Source of the DNA: Culex pipiens pallens
Lineage: Eukaryota > Arthropoda > Insecta > Diptera > Culicidae
DNA: 64,000 bases
Reading direction: 5' to 3'
Assembly (NCBI RefSeq): GCF_016801865.2
Contig: NC_068937.1
Coordinates: 2,294,001 to 2,358,000 of the forward strand
Shown: in pieces, positions 32,861-44,619 of the stretch
Layout: each line of letters starts with the position of its first letter
How positions within the stretch are numbered: the first letter of the stretch is position 1
The notes under the pieces: generated by a model
Databases searched by the model: none
Told to the model about the DNA's origin: nothing
What the model saw: only the letters and a program-made list of their open reading frames with translations
Position numbers and translations under genes: made by a program

Positions 32861-34028
32861 TGAGATTACAAAAATTGCATTCCCAGCCAAAAACAATGCG
32901 TTATGTCAGCAGCAGCAGCAGTACCTCCGTTGTTGTATAACGTCGCGAATTGTCTTCGTTCCATAAACATAAAAAAATGCCTTTTTAATGTAAATCAACC
33001 CGTTCCACCGTTCGTTCCAATATTCGTTCGATATTCACTCGAGAAACACACACACTTACACACACACGCTCGAAACGAAAGCGCCAACTATCTCCAAATA
33101 CCATCTCTTTTCTTTTTTTCCTTTCCTTTCTTCAATTGGTTTGGCCCCTTCACAATTGTGCAAAGCACAGCGCATTCACATTCGGTCGAAAGTGCGTCTC
33201 GTCTTTCTCTATTTTTCTTTTTCTCGTGTGTGTGAATGTGTGCGTTTTTGAGCGTGTTTGTGTCAAGTGTGGGACATCTTGGCTCTTTTTTCGCGAACAA
33301 TTTTCTCTTCTCTCTTTCTTTCGAGAGTTTTGAGAGAGCGAGAAATTTGCAAAACACATTTTCGCACACGCAAGACTTCGTCTTGCCCCAATTGTCCCCC
33401 CTCTCTCTGCTTTAGTGTTCAAAGCTGCGTGAAGAAGTTCGCTGTCGCTCTCCTCTCTCTCTCTCAAACAACAACACACCAATACACGCTAACGTGAGTT
33501 TAGTGAGAGAGAGTTTTGTGTTTGTGAGTGTGTTGATTCAGAAAAGCGATCGCGAAAAACGCTGCTGCTGCTGCTGGAACTGGATTTTCCAGCCCCAAAG
33601 TGTGTGCAAAGTGCCCCCGAAAAACGGTCGGTCGCGCGGTCGGGGTCGATTCCTTGGACTTGAACAAGTTTTCGGGGCGAGTGGTTTTGAAAAAGGGAGG
33701 AAAAAAACGGGCTGAAAGTGTTTCAAAGTGCTGAAAGTGGTGCTGCCTGGAAAACGTGAGATTAAGGGAGGGTAGCGCAAGTAAAAAAAAAGAAAGGAAA
33801 ACTTTTGTGTGAGTGGGGACGAAGAAGAAAAAGTTGCACACCCCTTTCGGTGGGGCCGTCGGACCCCCGTGACCCCCCACCCTTCGGACAGTTTGTTAGA
33901 CCCTTTTGAAATGTGAATTTCGCCCTCCAAAAAAATCACGCATAATTTTGAGCCATTTCGTCGAAATTTCGACCAAAAATTCAAACTGCGTGTCTGTGTG
34001 TCCGTTCGCTCCCTTGTCTGCCATTGTC

Positions 34029-34103
<75 letters not shown>

Positions 34104-34640
34104 CCCATTCCAGGTAGTACCTGCTGGCTGGCCTAGCCTCTGTGTGTGGAAACCAGGAAACATGTCAGGGTCAAAAGAAGAAAATCTGATCTTTTGCGCA
34201 TATGTTGCAATTTTTGCCCCACCGCCGCCGTCGCCACCACACAGAAAAACATGCGAGCTCTCCAAAATCTCTAATGTGTGTGTGCGCGGTTGTATTTGTG
34301 GTGGTCTCAAAGTGTGTCCTGTCACTTGTGTTCTTTTTTGGAAGACGAAAGCCCACCCGAAAGTGCCGCAGTGGAAAATACACTAGTTTTCTTCTGAGGG
34401 GAAAGAGGAAAAGCGGAAACAAGGGGGAAGAGGGGAGGGAATTTTCCGATTATCACTGACTGACTGAACACTAGTTGTACAGTGGTGGTGGAACGGCGGC
34501 AGACGGATCGGTGCCAAACGGGTTTTGTTGGTTTCCGGCGACGGCGACCAAGGCGGCGAGATGGCTCAGCTGTTTCGAGGTTTTCTTGGAACGTTGGACG
34601 TTGGTCGCTGAGGGAATTCTGGAGGAAGAAGCAATAAAAT
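32860..34640. promoter_or_regulatory. Island at 32.9-34.6 kb, 5'UTR-like
   Basis: Non-repetitive GC-rich block with CTCTCTCTC at 33459-33468, GAGAGAGAG near 33503, a (CTG)n run at 33562-33576 and the long GT tract at 34030-34102. The segment about 33480-33770 ('gtgtttcaaagtgctgaaagtg', 'ccaaagtgtgtgcaaagtgcc') has the feel of a mosquito 5'UTR. It is followed by possible donors AAAAC|GTGAGA (about 33756) and GCAA|GTAAAA (about 33780). Frames of 110-148 residues are overlapping or antisense and low-complexity. The exon call is tentative. Confidence 0.35.
34030..34102 (+). repeat. (GT)36 microsatellite
   Basis: Uninterrupted TG dinucleotide, about 36 copies. It generates Cys-Val and Thr-His frames on the two strands, which are not coding. 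Confidence 0.98.
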
Positions 34641-34759
34641 CATTTAAATTTTATTGGAAAAATCATATCGAAGATTTAACGAACAAACAAACAATATTAT
34701 TTCGTTTTAATGAAACATTCGAATGAAGTTTCAAACGAACTTGAAACTTAAAAAAAACG

Positions 34760-34804
34760 TACGACTCCATTTTTTTCAAAAATATTATTCTTTTGGAGAC
34801 GCAT
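34760..34804. mobile_element. Mini-hairpin family, diverged copy 3
   Basis: TACGACTCCATTTT on the left pairs imperfectly with TTTTGGAGACGCAT on the right. It is shorter and more decayed than the other copies and lies about 120 bp beyond the end of the adjacent island. Confidence 0.5.
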
Positions 34805-34809
34805 TATAC

Positions 34810-35520
34810 TTTAAAAATAATGTGATTCTGCCTAAATCCATATTGTTTTATGTGCATTTTTATATGCATCAAAAAGATCGTTGAGTTATTTATTACTATT
34901 ATTTACCTTAAAAAGTTATAGTGAAAATTATATTAAGCACAGACAAACAATAAAATACATCATGCTATTGTAAAGAATTTAAGAAATATTTAATCTGAAC
35001 ATTTATGAATAAAAAACAAATAATTGAACGTGCAGCATTTTGATTATTGTTTTAAACGAAGATATATAATTTTAGCCGATATTTCTAAAACTAGATCGGT
35101 ATTTTTCGCTGATAAAAAATATAACAAGGTGGATAAGAGTCAAAAGAGTAGAACTGAACTAAATAAAGTCTTAGTTTGTTCTTGAAACGATCAAAAGTTC
35201 TCGATACCTTATGATAGTGCGGCTAGATACAAAAGTTTCCTCGAAACTCAGCTTAAATTCAAGAAAAGATCTTAACACCCATTCTAATCTTAACTATTAG
35301 TTTCGATAACTTAAATTTCACTTAAAATGCATTTGAAAGTGATTTCATTTTAGTTTACCTTGTTCTATAACCATTTCAAACCGAAATTGAACATTTAGCT
35401 CATAGAAGAGTTAGAAATTCCAAACAAATTTCCAACTTTCCACGAGCTTTGAAAAAATCAATATGAAATTTCTCCCTCCCTGCTGAAAATGCCATTAAAT
35501 TTGATAATATTGGTTTATTT
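34810..35520. other. AT-rich stretch without a gene
   Basis: No element, RNA or ORF that I can support. Confidence 0.4.
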
Positions 35521-35945
35521 TTGGGGTAAGGCCGTTGCAAATATTTTAATGTTTAATTAATGTTTAGTCAACTGAAAACCAGTCAAAATGCATTTTCCTG
35601 CGTTAATAATCATATTTAGCATGTTTGAACTCCTTTTAAGACATTTTAAATTTTCATGAAACACCAATATACAGTACCACGAAAAGTTTTTTTATTCGCG
35701 AAAAAAAAAATCCGTCGATACATCGATATTTTGAAAACTAATAATTGGAAAGCAACTGGACGCGTGTAAAATGGATTTTAAAACAATTTTTCCATCCAAT
35801 TGTTGAAACCTAGGCTTGTAATTTAAATTTTTATATTTTTTTATTTTTTTATTTTATTTGCCCTTACCCCTCGACTTTGGTCAGAGCCAAGGGACATAAA
35901 CTTCGAAAAATATTTGCAACGGTCTAAGCCTCATTTAAATTTATT
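35520..35945. repeat. Family A repeat, copy
   Basis: Contains 'aaaatgcattttcctgcgtt', 'ggtgtaaaatg.attttaaaacaatttttcca' (here 'gcgtgtaaaatgg') and the mark 'ccctcgactttggtcagagccaaggg'. It is shared with copies near 13.3, 23.8, 40.9, 44.6-45.4, 57.9 and 62.5 kb. Non-coding. Confidence 0.65.
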
Positions 35946-35992
35946 CAATATGTTTTTTTGCTCGAAAACGACATTATCCTAGACTGAAATAA

Positions 35993-36111
35993 AAAAAAGT
36001 ACAATATTCCTATATTTTCCTTATTTAGTATTTTGAAAAACCCAATTACTAAACAAGGAAAAGGGGCAAAATTCCTAGAATAAAGTAATTTTGTACTTTT
36101 TTTATTTCAGT
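35993..36111. mobile_element. 119-bp MITE with ACTGAAATAAAA ends
   Basis: The left ACTGAAATAAAAAAAAGTAC is mirrored by GTACTTTTTTTATTTCAGT. This is the uninterrupted relative of the split element at 30508-31526. No internal coding. Confidence 0.85.
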
Positions 36112-38430
36112 GTGGTTTACTAAATAATTACCTAATTTGGGAAAACTATGTTTGACATTGTGTAATAAACTCTAGCCACTTGGCTTTTGATTTTTTTTTT
36201 GTTGTTGAGTATCCCATGATATTTTTATATCTTTTGAACTTGTTTTTAAAAATTTCAAAATAAAAGATACATAAAAAATCGAAATTTAAACAATTGTATG
36301 GTTTTGATATCTTATTACATGAATTAAATGAACACATTAAATAAAGTATTTGTATTTCATGTATGTATTTCAATATTAATTTATGCAAAACAATTCTGTT
36401 ACGTTTTGTAGAATTTCAAAACATAAGTTTTTTTTACATTGTTCAAAACTATTTAGAATTTTGAAAATTTTGTTATTTTTAATAAATAATTGTTGATTTG
36501 TGAGAAAAAATTTAGTCAGTGCAGAAATTCCTCAAATATTTGATAATTAAGTTGTTTATAAACTTGTTGAGCATTTTGCATTCTGATGTACAAAAAGAAA
36601 AAAAATAAAAAAAATCAATAAATTGTTCATATTTTTGGAGTTAAATGTATTTTCAAAACAATAATATTAATTTTAAGGAAACAGTTTGATATTTTGGAAA
36701 AATATTTTAAGAGTTTTTCATAACTACTAGCAGTAAAAAAAGTAACTATTTTATACAAATAATCACTATTAGGTATGTACAGCATGAAATAAAAAATTGA
36801 GTTCTTGGTGGTTTTAAATAACATTCATTATCAGTAATCAAAAACACTAAAAAAATGATTATTTTGCGCATTTCCGTTTCCATTTAAAAACTTGAGAAAT
36901 AACGTTTTTTCAGACCATGTTTTAAAGAATTCTTCCCATCAATACCTACAATTTTGCTGAATCAGATAAAAAAAAAAACGTTTTCAAGATATCAATTTTT
37001 GAATATTTTTATAGCATTTTTTGTCAATCTAAAAATACTAAATATCTCGAAATTGAAAAAAAAATTAAAGGGATATTCTTGGAAGCATTGCTCTTCTTGG
37101 ATTTTAACAGGGTTTTTTTTCTAGGAGGTGGAAAGGATGTTTTTTTTTGTAAAATCCTCTTAATCAAATTTTAAATTTCAGATGAACACATTTTTAAAAC
37201 TTCCCAACAGTCATTTCCTGCTTTCCAGTGAAATTTACATAATCCTTCAAAACAAAACAAAGCTAATATTAGAAATTATTTAAAAAATTACTATTTTAAG
37301 TGTTCAGGTAGACACCATGTTTTAGCGATTTTGACTTTTTCATTTTATTAAAAATATAATGTTGTTATTTTAAATAAAGCAAGATCCCTCATTTCTCGTT
37401 AAAAATCTGTTGAAATATCTTGGATAATCTTTTCTTGTCATTGAATAGACAAGTTTTATTTAGATGCATAATTTGGCATTATTCAATATTTGATTAGTTT
37501 ATTAGTTTAGATTTCTTTCTGAAAGAAAACTGAAAAATGAAATGCTATTTTTGCATCAGTAAAAAAATGATTTTAGAATGTTTATTGTCGTTGTGAATGT
37601 TTATTGTCGATATTTGATTATTTGAAGGATTGCTCCTTTTTTTTCATGCAATCTATGTATACTTTTAAGAGCTTTTAATGTTACTTGTTTTAACAAATCG
37701 AAATATGAGAATCTATTTTTGCAAATATGGTTTCAAAATTTGTTTCCAAAATGCACACATTTATGTATAATAAGCGAAAATTTTACTCTAAACTAATTTA
37801 AGTACAGGTTCGATTATCCGAAAGTTACATTACCAAGACTATTTTTATTTATTTCAATTATTGTTTAACAAAAACTAATTTTTATCAAAAAAAATCTAAT
37901 GGTGTAAAAAAACCTTCTTACTTTTGTCTGGTGGTAATATGATTGCTCCACAAAACTTGTTGAATTTACCCAAAAAATTGCCACTAAATTGCTCAAAATC
38001 TATACGGAGGCTTTTGTAGATTGTATAAAAAATTACCACATTTTTTGGGGGTTTGCATAATTCGAAGTCATCGCTAGATTTGAAATGGTCACTTAGTGCC
38101 TTTGCCGTTTTCACTAAAATTTTGATGAGAAAACTATTTTTTAAATGGTGTGCAAATTATTCCCATTATTTATATCTATTACTAAAACACTCCCCTACTA
38201 AAAATGCCTTGAAATTGAAAAAAAGGATTTCTCAACATTTCTCATTTGATTTACCATTTGCCAAAATTTTCCTTGACACTCAAACAAAAATTGTTTGTTT
38301 CCGAAGGTTAATACTTCTCATAAAGATTCAAAAACAATTGTTGCTAACTTGTTTAGATTAATCAAACTTAATTTTGAATGTTTTTGATTTGTTCATTCCA
38401 TCATTTTATAGTTCCACAGTTGCTTTTCCC
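36112..38430. other. Long AT-rich stretch without a gene
   Basis: A single 'gattatccgaaagt' string near 37810 is a relic of the mariner-like family at 54509. Otherwise I see no intact element, RNA gene or believable ORF. The 102-residue frame at 38053-38361 has no domain. Confidence 0.4.
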
Positions 38431-39720
38431 TGTTGAGAAAAGGTATTATGAATGTTTGCCAAATTTGTATGCACAACTCGAAATTTGTTGTCCAGGCCAA
38501 TTTTCCACCAGATAACACATTACATCACTCTCTGCCACAAACAATCCTGCGACCACGAAAAAAACCCTCGTGTCATCTCACCCAGTGCTGCCCATCTGTC
38601 TAGATCTTTTTTTCTGCTGTTTTTGCTGCTGCTGTTGTTGTCATTTTTGCAGCAGCATTCGAGTTTACACACCAGCGCCAATGTTTCGGCAGACTCTCGG
38701 ACTCTCAACTCAGGACAAAAAAAAGAGGAAGACAAGAGTGTGTGTCCACTCTACACACTCGCACAAATACTATCTCCAAACAAGGGACTAGGACAAAGCA
38801 GCAGCAGCAATAACAATAATCTGCAGTGGTGTGCGTGTGTACGTGTTTTAGTGTGAAGAATTGTTCGTAATTTTCGGGAATCCTTTAAATTCTTGACCAT
38901 TGTCGCGTTTGCCTTCCTTGGATTGACAGAGTTGGTTGGAAAGTTGAAGAATTTAAAGGTGTAACTTGATTCAGTGTATTGCAGTGCAGAAATTTCGGAA
39001 ATGCTGATTTTCGCTGGATAGTGGACCAGAAATCAATACCGATTAGCAGGCTCGTCCGAAGGAAAGTTTGCACGAGAAAGTGTTGCCAAACTGGGGGGGG
39101 TTTCCCCCCTGGAAAAGTACTCTGTGTGACAAAGTGAAGCAATTTCAATAGAATGCAAGTGACTGTTTTTTCCCCCCAGTTTCAATGGGAAAACCGACAT
39201 AATTGACTAGCAAATGAACAGAATCATTGCTCATAACGAGTGAAAACAATGAATTTTCCACACAAACACGCACGCACACTAGCACGTGAAATTTCTCTCC
39301 CTGCCAATTTTTGCTCTCACACTTACTCTCACAAATTAAATCGTTCTCTCGCTCTCTCTCATGTTGGAAAATGTGTGCACCGTTTTCTGCACACAACACA
39401 TTTTCCACACGTGAAAGGCAAACAAACACATACACGTGGCAGAAGCAGAAGCAAAATTTCGCACTGCGAGCCTCGTCGTCGGCGAAAAGCTCGACCAGCA
39501 GCAGCGCCGACGAGAGCAACAGAAGTTAAGGTCCGGCTTACGTCATAATGACTCTATCCTCCAGGTTTCCCTCAAGTAATTTTCCCTCTGTTTTTTTGCG
39601 AGGATTGTGTTGGTTAGAAAGGAAGGAAGGAAAACTTCTTTGGGACAGCTTTTTTAAGCATTCTGCAAGCAGAGAGGGTTTCAAGATTTGCTGCAGGGTG
39701 GTGGTTTAGGATTAATTTGG
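38430..39720. promoter_or_regulatory. Island at 38.4-39.7 kb
   Basis: GC-richer block with CAG/CTG runs (38626-38656, 38799-38808, 39496-39508), CTCTC/CTCAC strings at 39295-39362 and exon-like text at 39440-39545 ('cgagcctcgtcgtcggcgaaaagctcgacc'). A frame of 102 residues across 39240-39548 is basic and low-complexity. It is likely regulatory or a non-coding exon. Confidence 0.35.
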
Positions 39721-40300
39721 AGGGTTTTTTTTCTTAATCTTTTGATTTCATATTCGACTTGAATATCGAAACTTGTATAAATTACTTAATTTTGCATTAA
39801 AATTTCACCAATTATAAGATAAGATATTTCAAAACTATGCAATGTATGTGAATCAATGTGAAAATGTATTTTGTTTTAAAAACTCAACCTAAACTAAAAA
39901 AAACCTTTCAACTTCATTATTGCTGGAATTTTTCAAATAACTTGCACTCTATCAATCCAAAAATATGTTTCATGAACTTATAATTTAAGTTGCATTTGCC
40001 ATCATTTTATTTTTCAAATGCACACACATCTAAGCCACTTAAAAATAACAAAATTCCAAATTTCTAGCGCAGCTTTCAAAATATTGAAGCAAAACGCTGT
40101 TTATGCTACAATCGCAAATTTGCAAAATATCAATGAATTTATGGCAATATTTTTGTAACTTAAATTTAACAACTTTTTTCGATATGTGGTTCCAAAATGC
40201 AAAATTTTCTAAAAGTCTTATAGTGTCTGTTTGAGTCTGTTTGATTAAAAATACAAAAAAAATATACAATGTTTTTCGAATATTTTACAACCAATTGTTC
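39720..40300. other. AT-rich spacer
   Basis: No gene or element that I can support. Confidence 0.35.
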
Positions 40301-41270
40301 AATCTTGTTTAAAAAAATCTACTTTTTAATTTCATCAACTTTTTTTGATTTTTGATTTTTTGAGAAATTTTTTAAGGAGAGGGGAAAAAATTTGAAAAAG
40401 GTAAAAATCAACTAAAATTCATATTTTTACACCTATCTGACATTACTAATCTTATTTGAAGACATTCACCTAAATTGCATTGCCTTTTCGGCCTTTGAAA
40501 AATAGAATAAATTTATTTTTAATTAACCTTTTTAGAAGAATGTAAAAAATTAACTAAATTTTAACAATATTCATTATTTTACAAAACATCGTATCTCTTA
40601 AATAGTGAAATTTTCATAATTTGCAATGTGGGTAGAAAATGACTCAAAATTTGATTAGAAACAAAAATAGATTTAGATCATGGAACTACAATTTTTAGTA
40701 TCAAATATTAAAATTTTCACAAAATACCGTATTTTTAAAATTACCAAATTACTAAAATTTTATTATTTAAATTTTTATTCTCTTGTCTCAAATGAAGGTC
40801 ATTGTCAAGAAAAAAGAAAAAAAGAAATTTTGAAAAAAATTAAGCAAAATTGTCGCTCTACAGTGAAAATGTCATTAGGCTGGTACCAATTTTATTTAAA
40901 GTTTTTGTCTCCCCCCCCCCCCCCCCCCTTCAAAATTGGCCCGAAAAATCAGGGGGCAAAAAAAATACTTTTTTCAAAAAACTTCAAAATTTCAATGGTT
41001 ATTTAAGTACAATCACCTGAAATCAATTTAAAATGCATTTCCCTGCGTTTAGACTCATTTTGAGCAAGTTTGGGTTGATTTAAAAATCATTAGAATTTTT
41101 GAAAATTTTCGATATTTAAGTTTTTGTATCGCTAAAATTTTTGATTTCGTAAAATTTTTCATTTTCTTAAAATTTAATGATTGCAAAACAACTGAACTAG
41201 TGTAAAATGCATTTTAAAACACTTTTTCCATGCAAATGCTTGTTATTTCAATATTTATATTTTTGATTTT
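40300..41270 (-). repeat. Family A repeat and unit array, reverse orientation
   Basis: Read in reverse, 40870-41060 matches 57890-58045 and 62700-62910. Shared marks are 'aacgcagggaaatgcatttt', 'aatttgtaccagcctaa' and 'tttttcgggcc.a.tttgaaggggg'. The flanks carry the reversed 'caaaataccgtatttt' units. A run of 18 C (40911-40928) replaces the usual short C-tract. The 108-residue frame is repeat read-through. Confidence 0.65.
40911..40928. repeat. Poly-C tract (18 C)
   Basis: An uninterrupted run of 18 cytosines, G18 on the minus strand, within the Family A repeat. Other copies have only about five G at the same place. It is prone to length error in sequencing. Confidence 0.9.
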
Positions 41271-41326
41271 TGCGGTCTCACAATTAAAACTTATTAAAAA
41301 TCTTTAAAGTACCCAATTTGATTTAA

Positions 41327-41462
41327 CCCTTTGAAGCTCGAATTTTGAAAAAAAAAATTGGGTTAATGATGGGAACATGATTCTTATTACCATATGAAAG
41401 TTAAAGCTAGTTTTAGAAATTTCAATATTTGGGTCATATATGACCCATCTGCCCTTTAAGGG
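41327..41462. mobile_element. 136-bp MITE with TTAA TSD
   Basis: The ends are CCCTTTGAAG and, in reverse, CCCTTAAAGG, flanked by TTAA at 41323-41326 and 41463-41466. TTAA targets and CCC termini suggest piggyBac-like mobilisation. The family differs internally from the 60283 element. A 'gggtcatatatgaccc' palindrome lies inside. Confidence 0.75.
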
Positions 41463-41469
41463 TTAATAC

Positions 41470-42680
41470 ATAAAAATATAATTGAAATAAAGTTTATTTT
41501 GCCCCACTGGTTTTTACGAGAGACTAAATTAATTTAAAATTTTCAATGGACTAATTTGCATTATTGGTAACGGCGCAAAATTTTGTTTTGATATTTATGA
41601 CCGTATCACAATTTAATGAAAAATCACAAAACATTGTATATTTTTAATAATGCAAAATTACAAATTTTAAAACTTGTAATATTTCGTAAAAATTGTCTTT
41701 GTAGCACTTTTAAAATCTAATTACAAAAATTTTCACAAAATATCGCATTTTTAACTACTAAAATTTTCATAATTAGCAATAGGAATATTAAAGACGCAAA
41801 ACTGTATAGATTTTCACTTCTCTACAATTTTGAAAAAAAAATAAAACACACGCTAATTTTGTTTTATTTTTTTTTTAATTTAATTTCAAGAATGTTGTGA
41901 AATTATCAGAAAATGTATTTATTTAATCAAAATTATTTCCAAGTTTGAGAAAAATGGTGTTGAATAAATTATTATTAATAAATAAATTATTAATTTGAAC
42001 AAGTTACATTATGAAGGCAATTTATGTTTTTTTAATATTAAATGAACTTTCAATTGTTCCGTATTTTTTGTAAATTGATTGTAAAATGCTCTTTATTTGC
42101 CAAAATTAGAAAAAGGAAACACAAATCAAGTAGAGATCAGAATTTGAGAGTTCGTCTAATTAAAAATTTAAGTCCTCAGTTACTGTTACAAAATAACAGA
42201 AAATCAACAGTTTAAAAACTGATTATCTTTATGGTCAAATTAAAGAATTTTAATGTAATTTAATGTAATTGTGGTCAACTCTAAATTCGATAATTTTCTG
42301 TTATTTTTTTAATAAAACGCTCCGAAATTTAAACATTTGTATCCCTTTTCTACAAAAAAAAAGCCTATTTTGAACAGATTAAAAAAAATTAAAATAAATA
42401 TAAATTTTGATTTCTAAAAATTGGTACAATTATCTGTAGCCTGATTTCTCCGAGAAGCTTTTCTGAATATACCCAAGATCGCTTAACTAACATAATTTGA
42501 TGAAATATGTCAATTATTAAAAAGATTGTATTTTAGATATACTTAATTTGTGCTTAAATAAGCAATTATTTACAAAAAATATTTAAAACCATTTCTTTTG
42601 TAAGTTTTTGTGAAATCAAATCTTGATTTTATCTAAAAAACATGTTTTGTTGTGGAACTGTTCGAATAAGTTTGCAACTA
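41470..42680. other. AT-rich stretch without a gene
   Basis: It includes a few units of the degenerate array near 41590-41770 but no intact element or gene. Confidence 0.4.
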
Positions 42681-43420
42681 TCAAGAAACATTACTGAGCT
42701 TCTAATTGACACCATGTCTCGGCCTCCCTCCGGTCTCTCCTTGTGTGTTTCTGTATGTCCGTGTGTTTGTGCGCAGTTTACTTTGCTCTCAACGTCGAGG
42801 AAAAACAAAAAAAAATAAGAAGCAGCAAAACCAACCAAGTTGGTGTTCACAGGAAAAAAGACCCTTCAGCAGTATCAGCCATTAGTCAGTGTCTTCTTCT
42901 TCGTCTTCTTCCTCTGCTAGTCTCAGCCTCAAATGAGAGAAGTTTTGCTGGGAGGTGGTGTGTTCCACCATCATTCTGCAGCAGCAAGAATAGTGTCAAC
43001 CACCTCGAGGAATTTCAGGCTGCTTCTTGGAATATAATACGACGACGACCTTTTCGGACTCATTTTCCGAGTTGCCGTTGGTCGAGTTTGGGTTACGGGC
43101 TCCTCCGGACTGTGTGGACCATTATGCAAAAAAAATGAAAAAGAGGGATGCTTTTCATTTTAAAAATGACACACAAACAACACAAATAAAAACACACACA
43201 CACAAACTCACTCACTCACAGAGAGAGAATGTACACAGGATAATACCGGAGGATTAGTAGGTTGACCATTGTTGTTGTGTGTTCTGTGTTGGCGAGGGGG
43301 GGATACAATAATAACAAGGCACAAAAAAGAAAAAAAAAAGTGGAATAGTTTTGCCTTAAAAAATCGATAGGCTTTTTTGGTACCAAATATGGTATTGTGG
43401 ACATTGGAAGGAGACGCTTG
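42680..43420. promoter_or_regulatory. Island at 42.7-43.4 kb
   Basis: Unique, GC-richer sequence with (TTC)n/(CTT)n at 42892-42912, a GCAGCAGCA run and a (CA)n tract near 43192-43203. The right arm of a mini-hairpin (GGAGACGCTTGGT, 43410-43422) stands at its right edge. The 131-residue frame 42743-43138 has no domain. Likely regulatory. Confidence 0.3.
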
Positions 43421-43554
43421 GTAGCTTGTAATTTTTAAGCTACCTTATATCTCCATGTATGAATGTCTTTCAGTTTCCCAACAAGCACAGTTGACTATGG
43501 TGACAAACAGTCTTATTTTAGTTAAAGGACCTCAAATAAATTAGAACTGTCCAT

Positions 43555-43916
43555 TAGGGTGGTCCAAATCCGGGTACCCCCCGTTGCTATCCTTAGGGCC
43601 GATTGCGTATAAATGAAATTTTCGGAAGCTAATAATTTTGCGGGAAAATCCTTAAAATATTATGACTTTGGGAAAGTTGATACAAGTTTAAATAAGATCC
43701 TACATCCGAGAATTGGTAAGGATAGGACAATTAATGCAGGTAAAAAACTGAAACAGTTGCTATTCTCCCTATATTTTGATGATTTTTGTCATACAAACAT
43801 CAAGAGCATTCAGGGACAGGTTCCCGTGGTCAGAATGAGCTCAAACTTGGAATTTAGCCTAGAGATAGGTCAATCTTTGATTTTAGGGAGTGGCACTGAG
43901 GATTTGAACCACCCTA
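43555..43916. mobile_element. 362-bp hAT-like MITE
   Basis: Terminal inverted repeats of 17 bp, TAGGGTGGTCCAAATCC and TAGGGTGGTTCAAATCC, differ at one base. They are flanked by 8-bp repeats matching at 7 of 8 (CTGTCCAT at 43547-43554, TTGTCCAT at 43917-43924). TAGGG ends with 8-bp TSDs are typical of hAT. The 143-residue frame at 43613-44044 runs out of the element and is not a gene. Confidence 0.88.
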
Positions 43917-44170
43917 TTGTCCATACAAAAATAGTGCGTAAATATTCAAAAAAAAAACGTTTGAAGGAATTTTCTGGTCGATTTGGCGTGTTTGGCAACG
44001 TTATAGGTATACCAAATGAATTCAAATTAACTTTTTTTTACTAAAAAACAATTTCTGGAAATCCGTTTTCGTTGTTTGAGTACATCAAAATCGGGGGAAA
44101 TTTCATTTGTTCAGAAAACTTCCTAATTTTAATGGAAATCAAAGTCTAATCAATCAAAAACAATAAGAAA

Positions 44171-44619
44171 TCCCGAGTAGACGGAAATAACTTGGGAATA
44201 ACATTTTCTGATATTTTAAAATACTAGGCAATAACATTTTATGTTATTTATAACAAAATTTGTTATTCGTCGTTATGATTTTTTTTGTTATTGGATTGTT
44301 ATTGTAATAACAGACTAATAACACTTTTAGTTACTCTTCGAACAAATCATTGTTATTATTTTTTGTTATTTTAACAACTAATCCGAACATCTTAATAACA
44401 GTTGGAGTTATTCTTCCATAAAAAAAAATGTTATTCAAAAGTTGTTTTGGCTTTAAACCAATATCAGACCAATAACAAATTTTGTTATGATACCATAAAC
44501 AGTTATTAAACCCTTATGCAAAAATTGATTTTTCAAGAAGATTTCATAACACTTTCTGTTATTTTAACAGTATTTGCTATTGAAATGGCATGAATTTTGT
44601 TATTACCGTCTGCCCGGGA
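44171..44619. mobile_element. About 450-bp MITE rich in TTATT/AATAA
   Basis: The ends are TCCCGAGTAGACGGAAATAA and, in reverse, TCCCGGGCAGACGGTAATAA (three or four mismatches in 20). The interior repeats 'taataacattttnttgttatt'-type words many times, giving self-complementary structure. It sits directly beside Family A text ('atgcatttccctgc'). TSD unclear. Confidence 0.8.

Noticed and set aside
33500..33984. 126- and 148-residue minus-strand frames
   Set aside because: They overlap each other in different frames across a 5'UTR-like + strand region, with poly-Gln/Ala from CTG repeats. No domain.
34024..34386. Cys-Val repeat frame and antisense Thr-His frame
   Set aside because: Direct translation of the (GT)36 microsatellite.
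43613..44044. 143-residue + strand frame
   Set aside because: Most of it is the interior of the hAT-like MITE 43555-43916, running into flank. No domain, and the frame crosses the element boundary.
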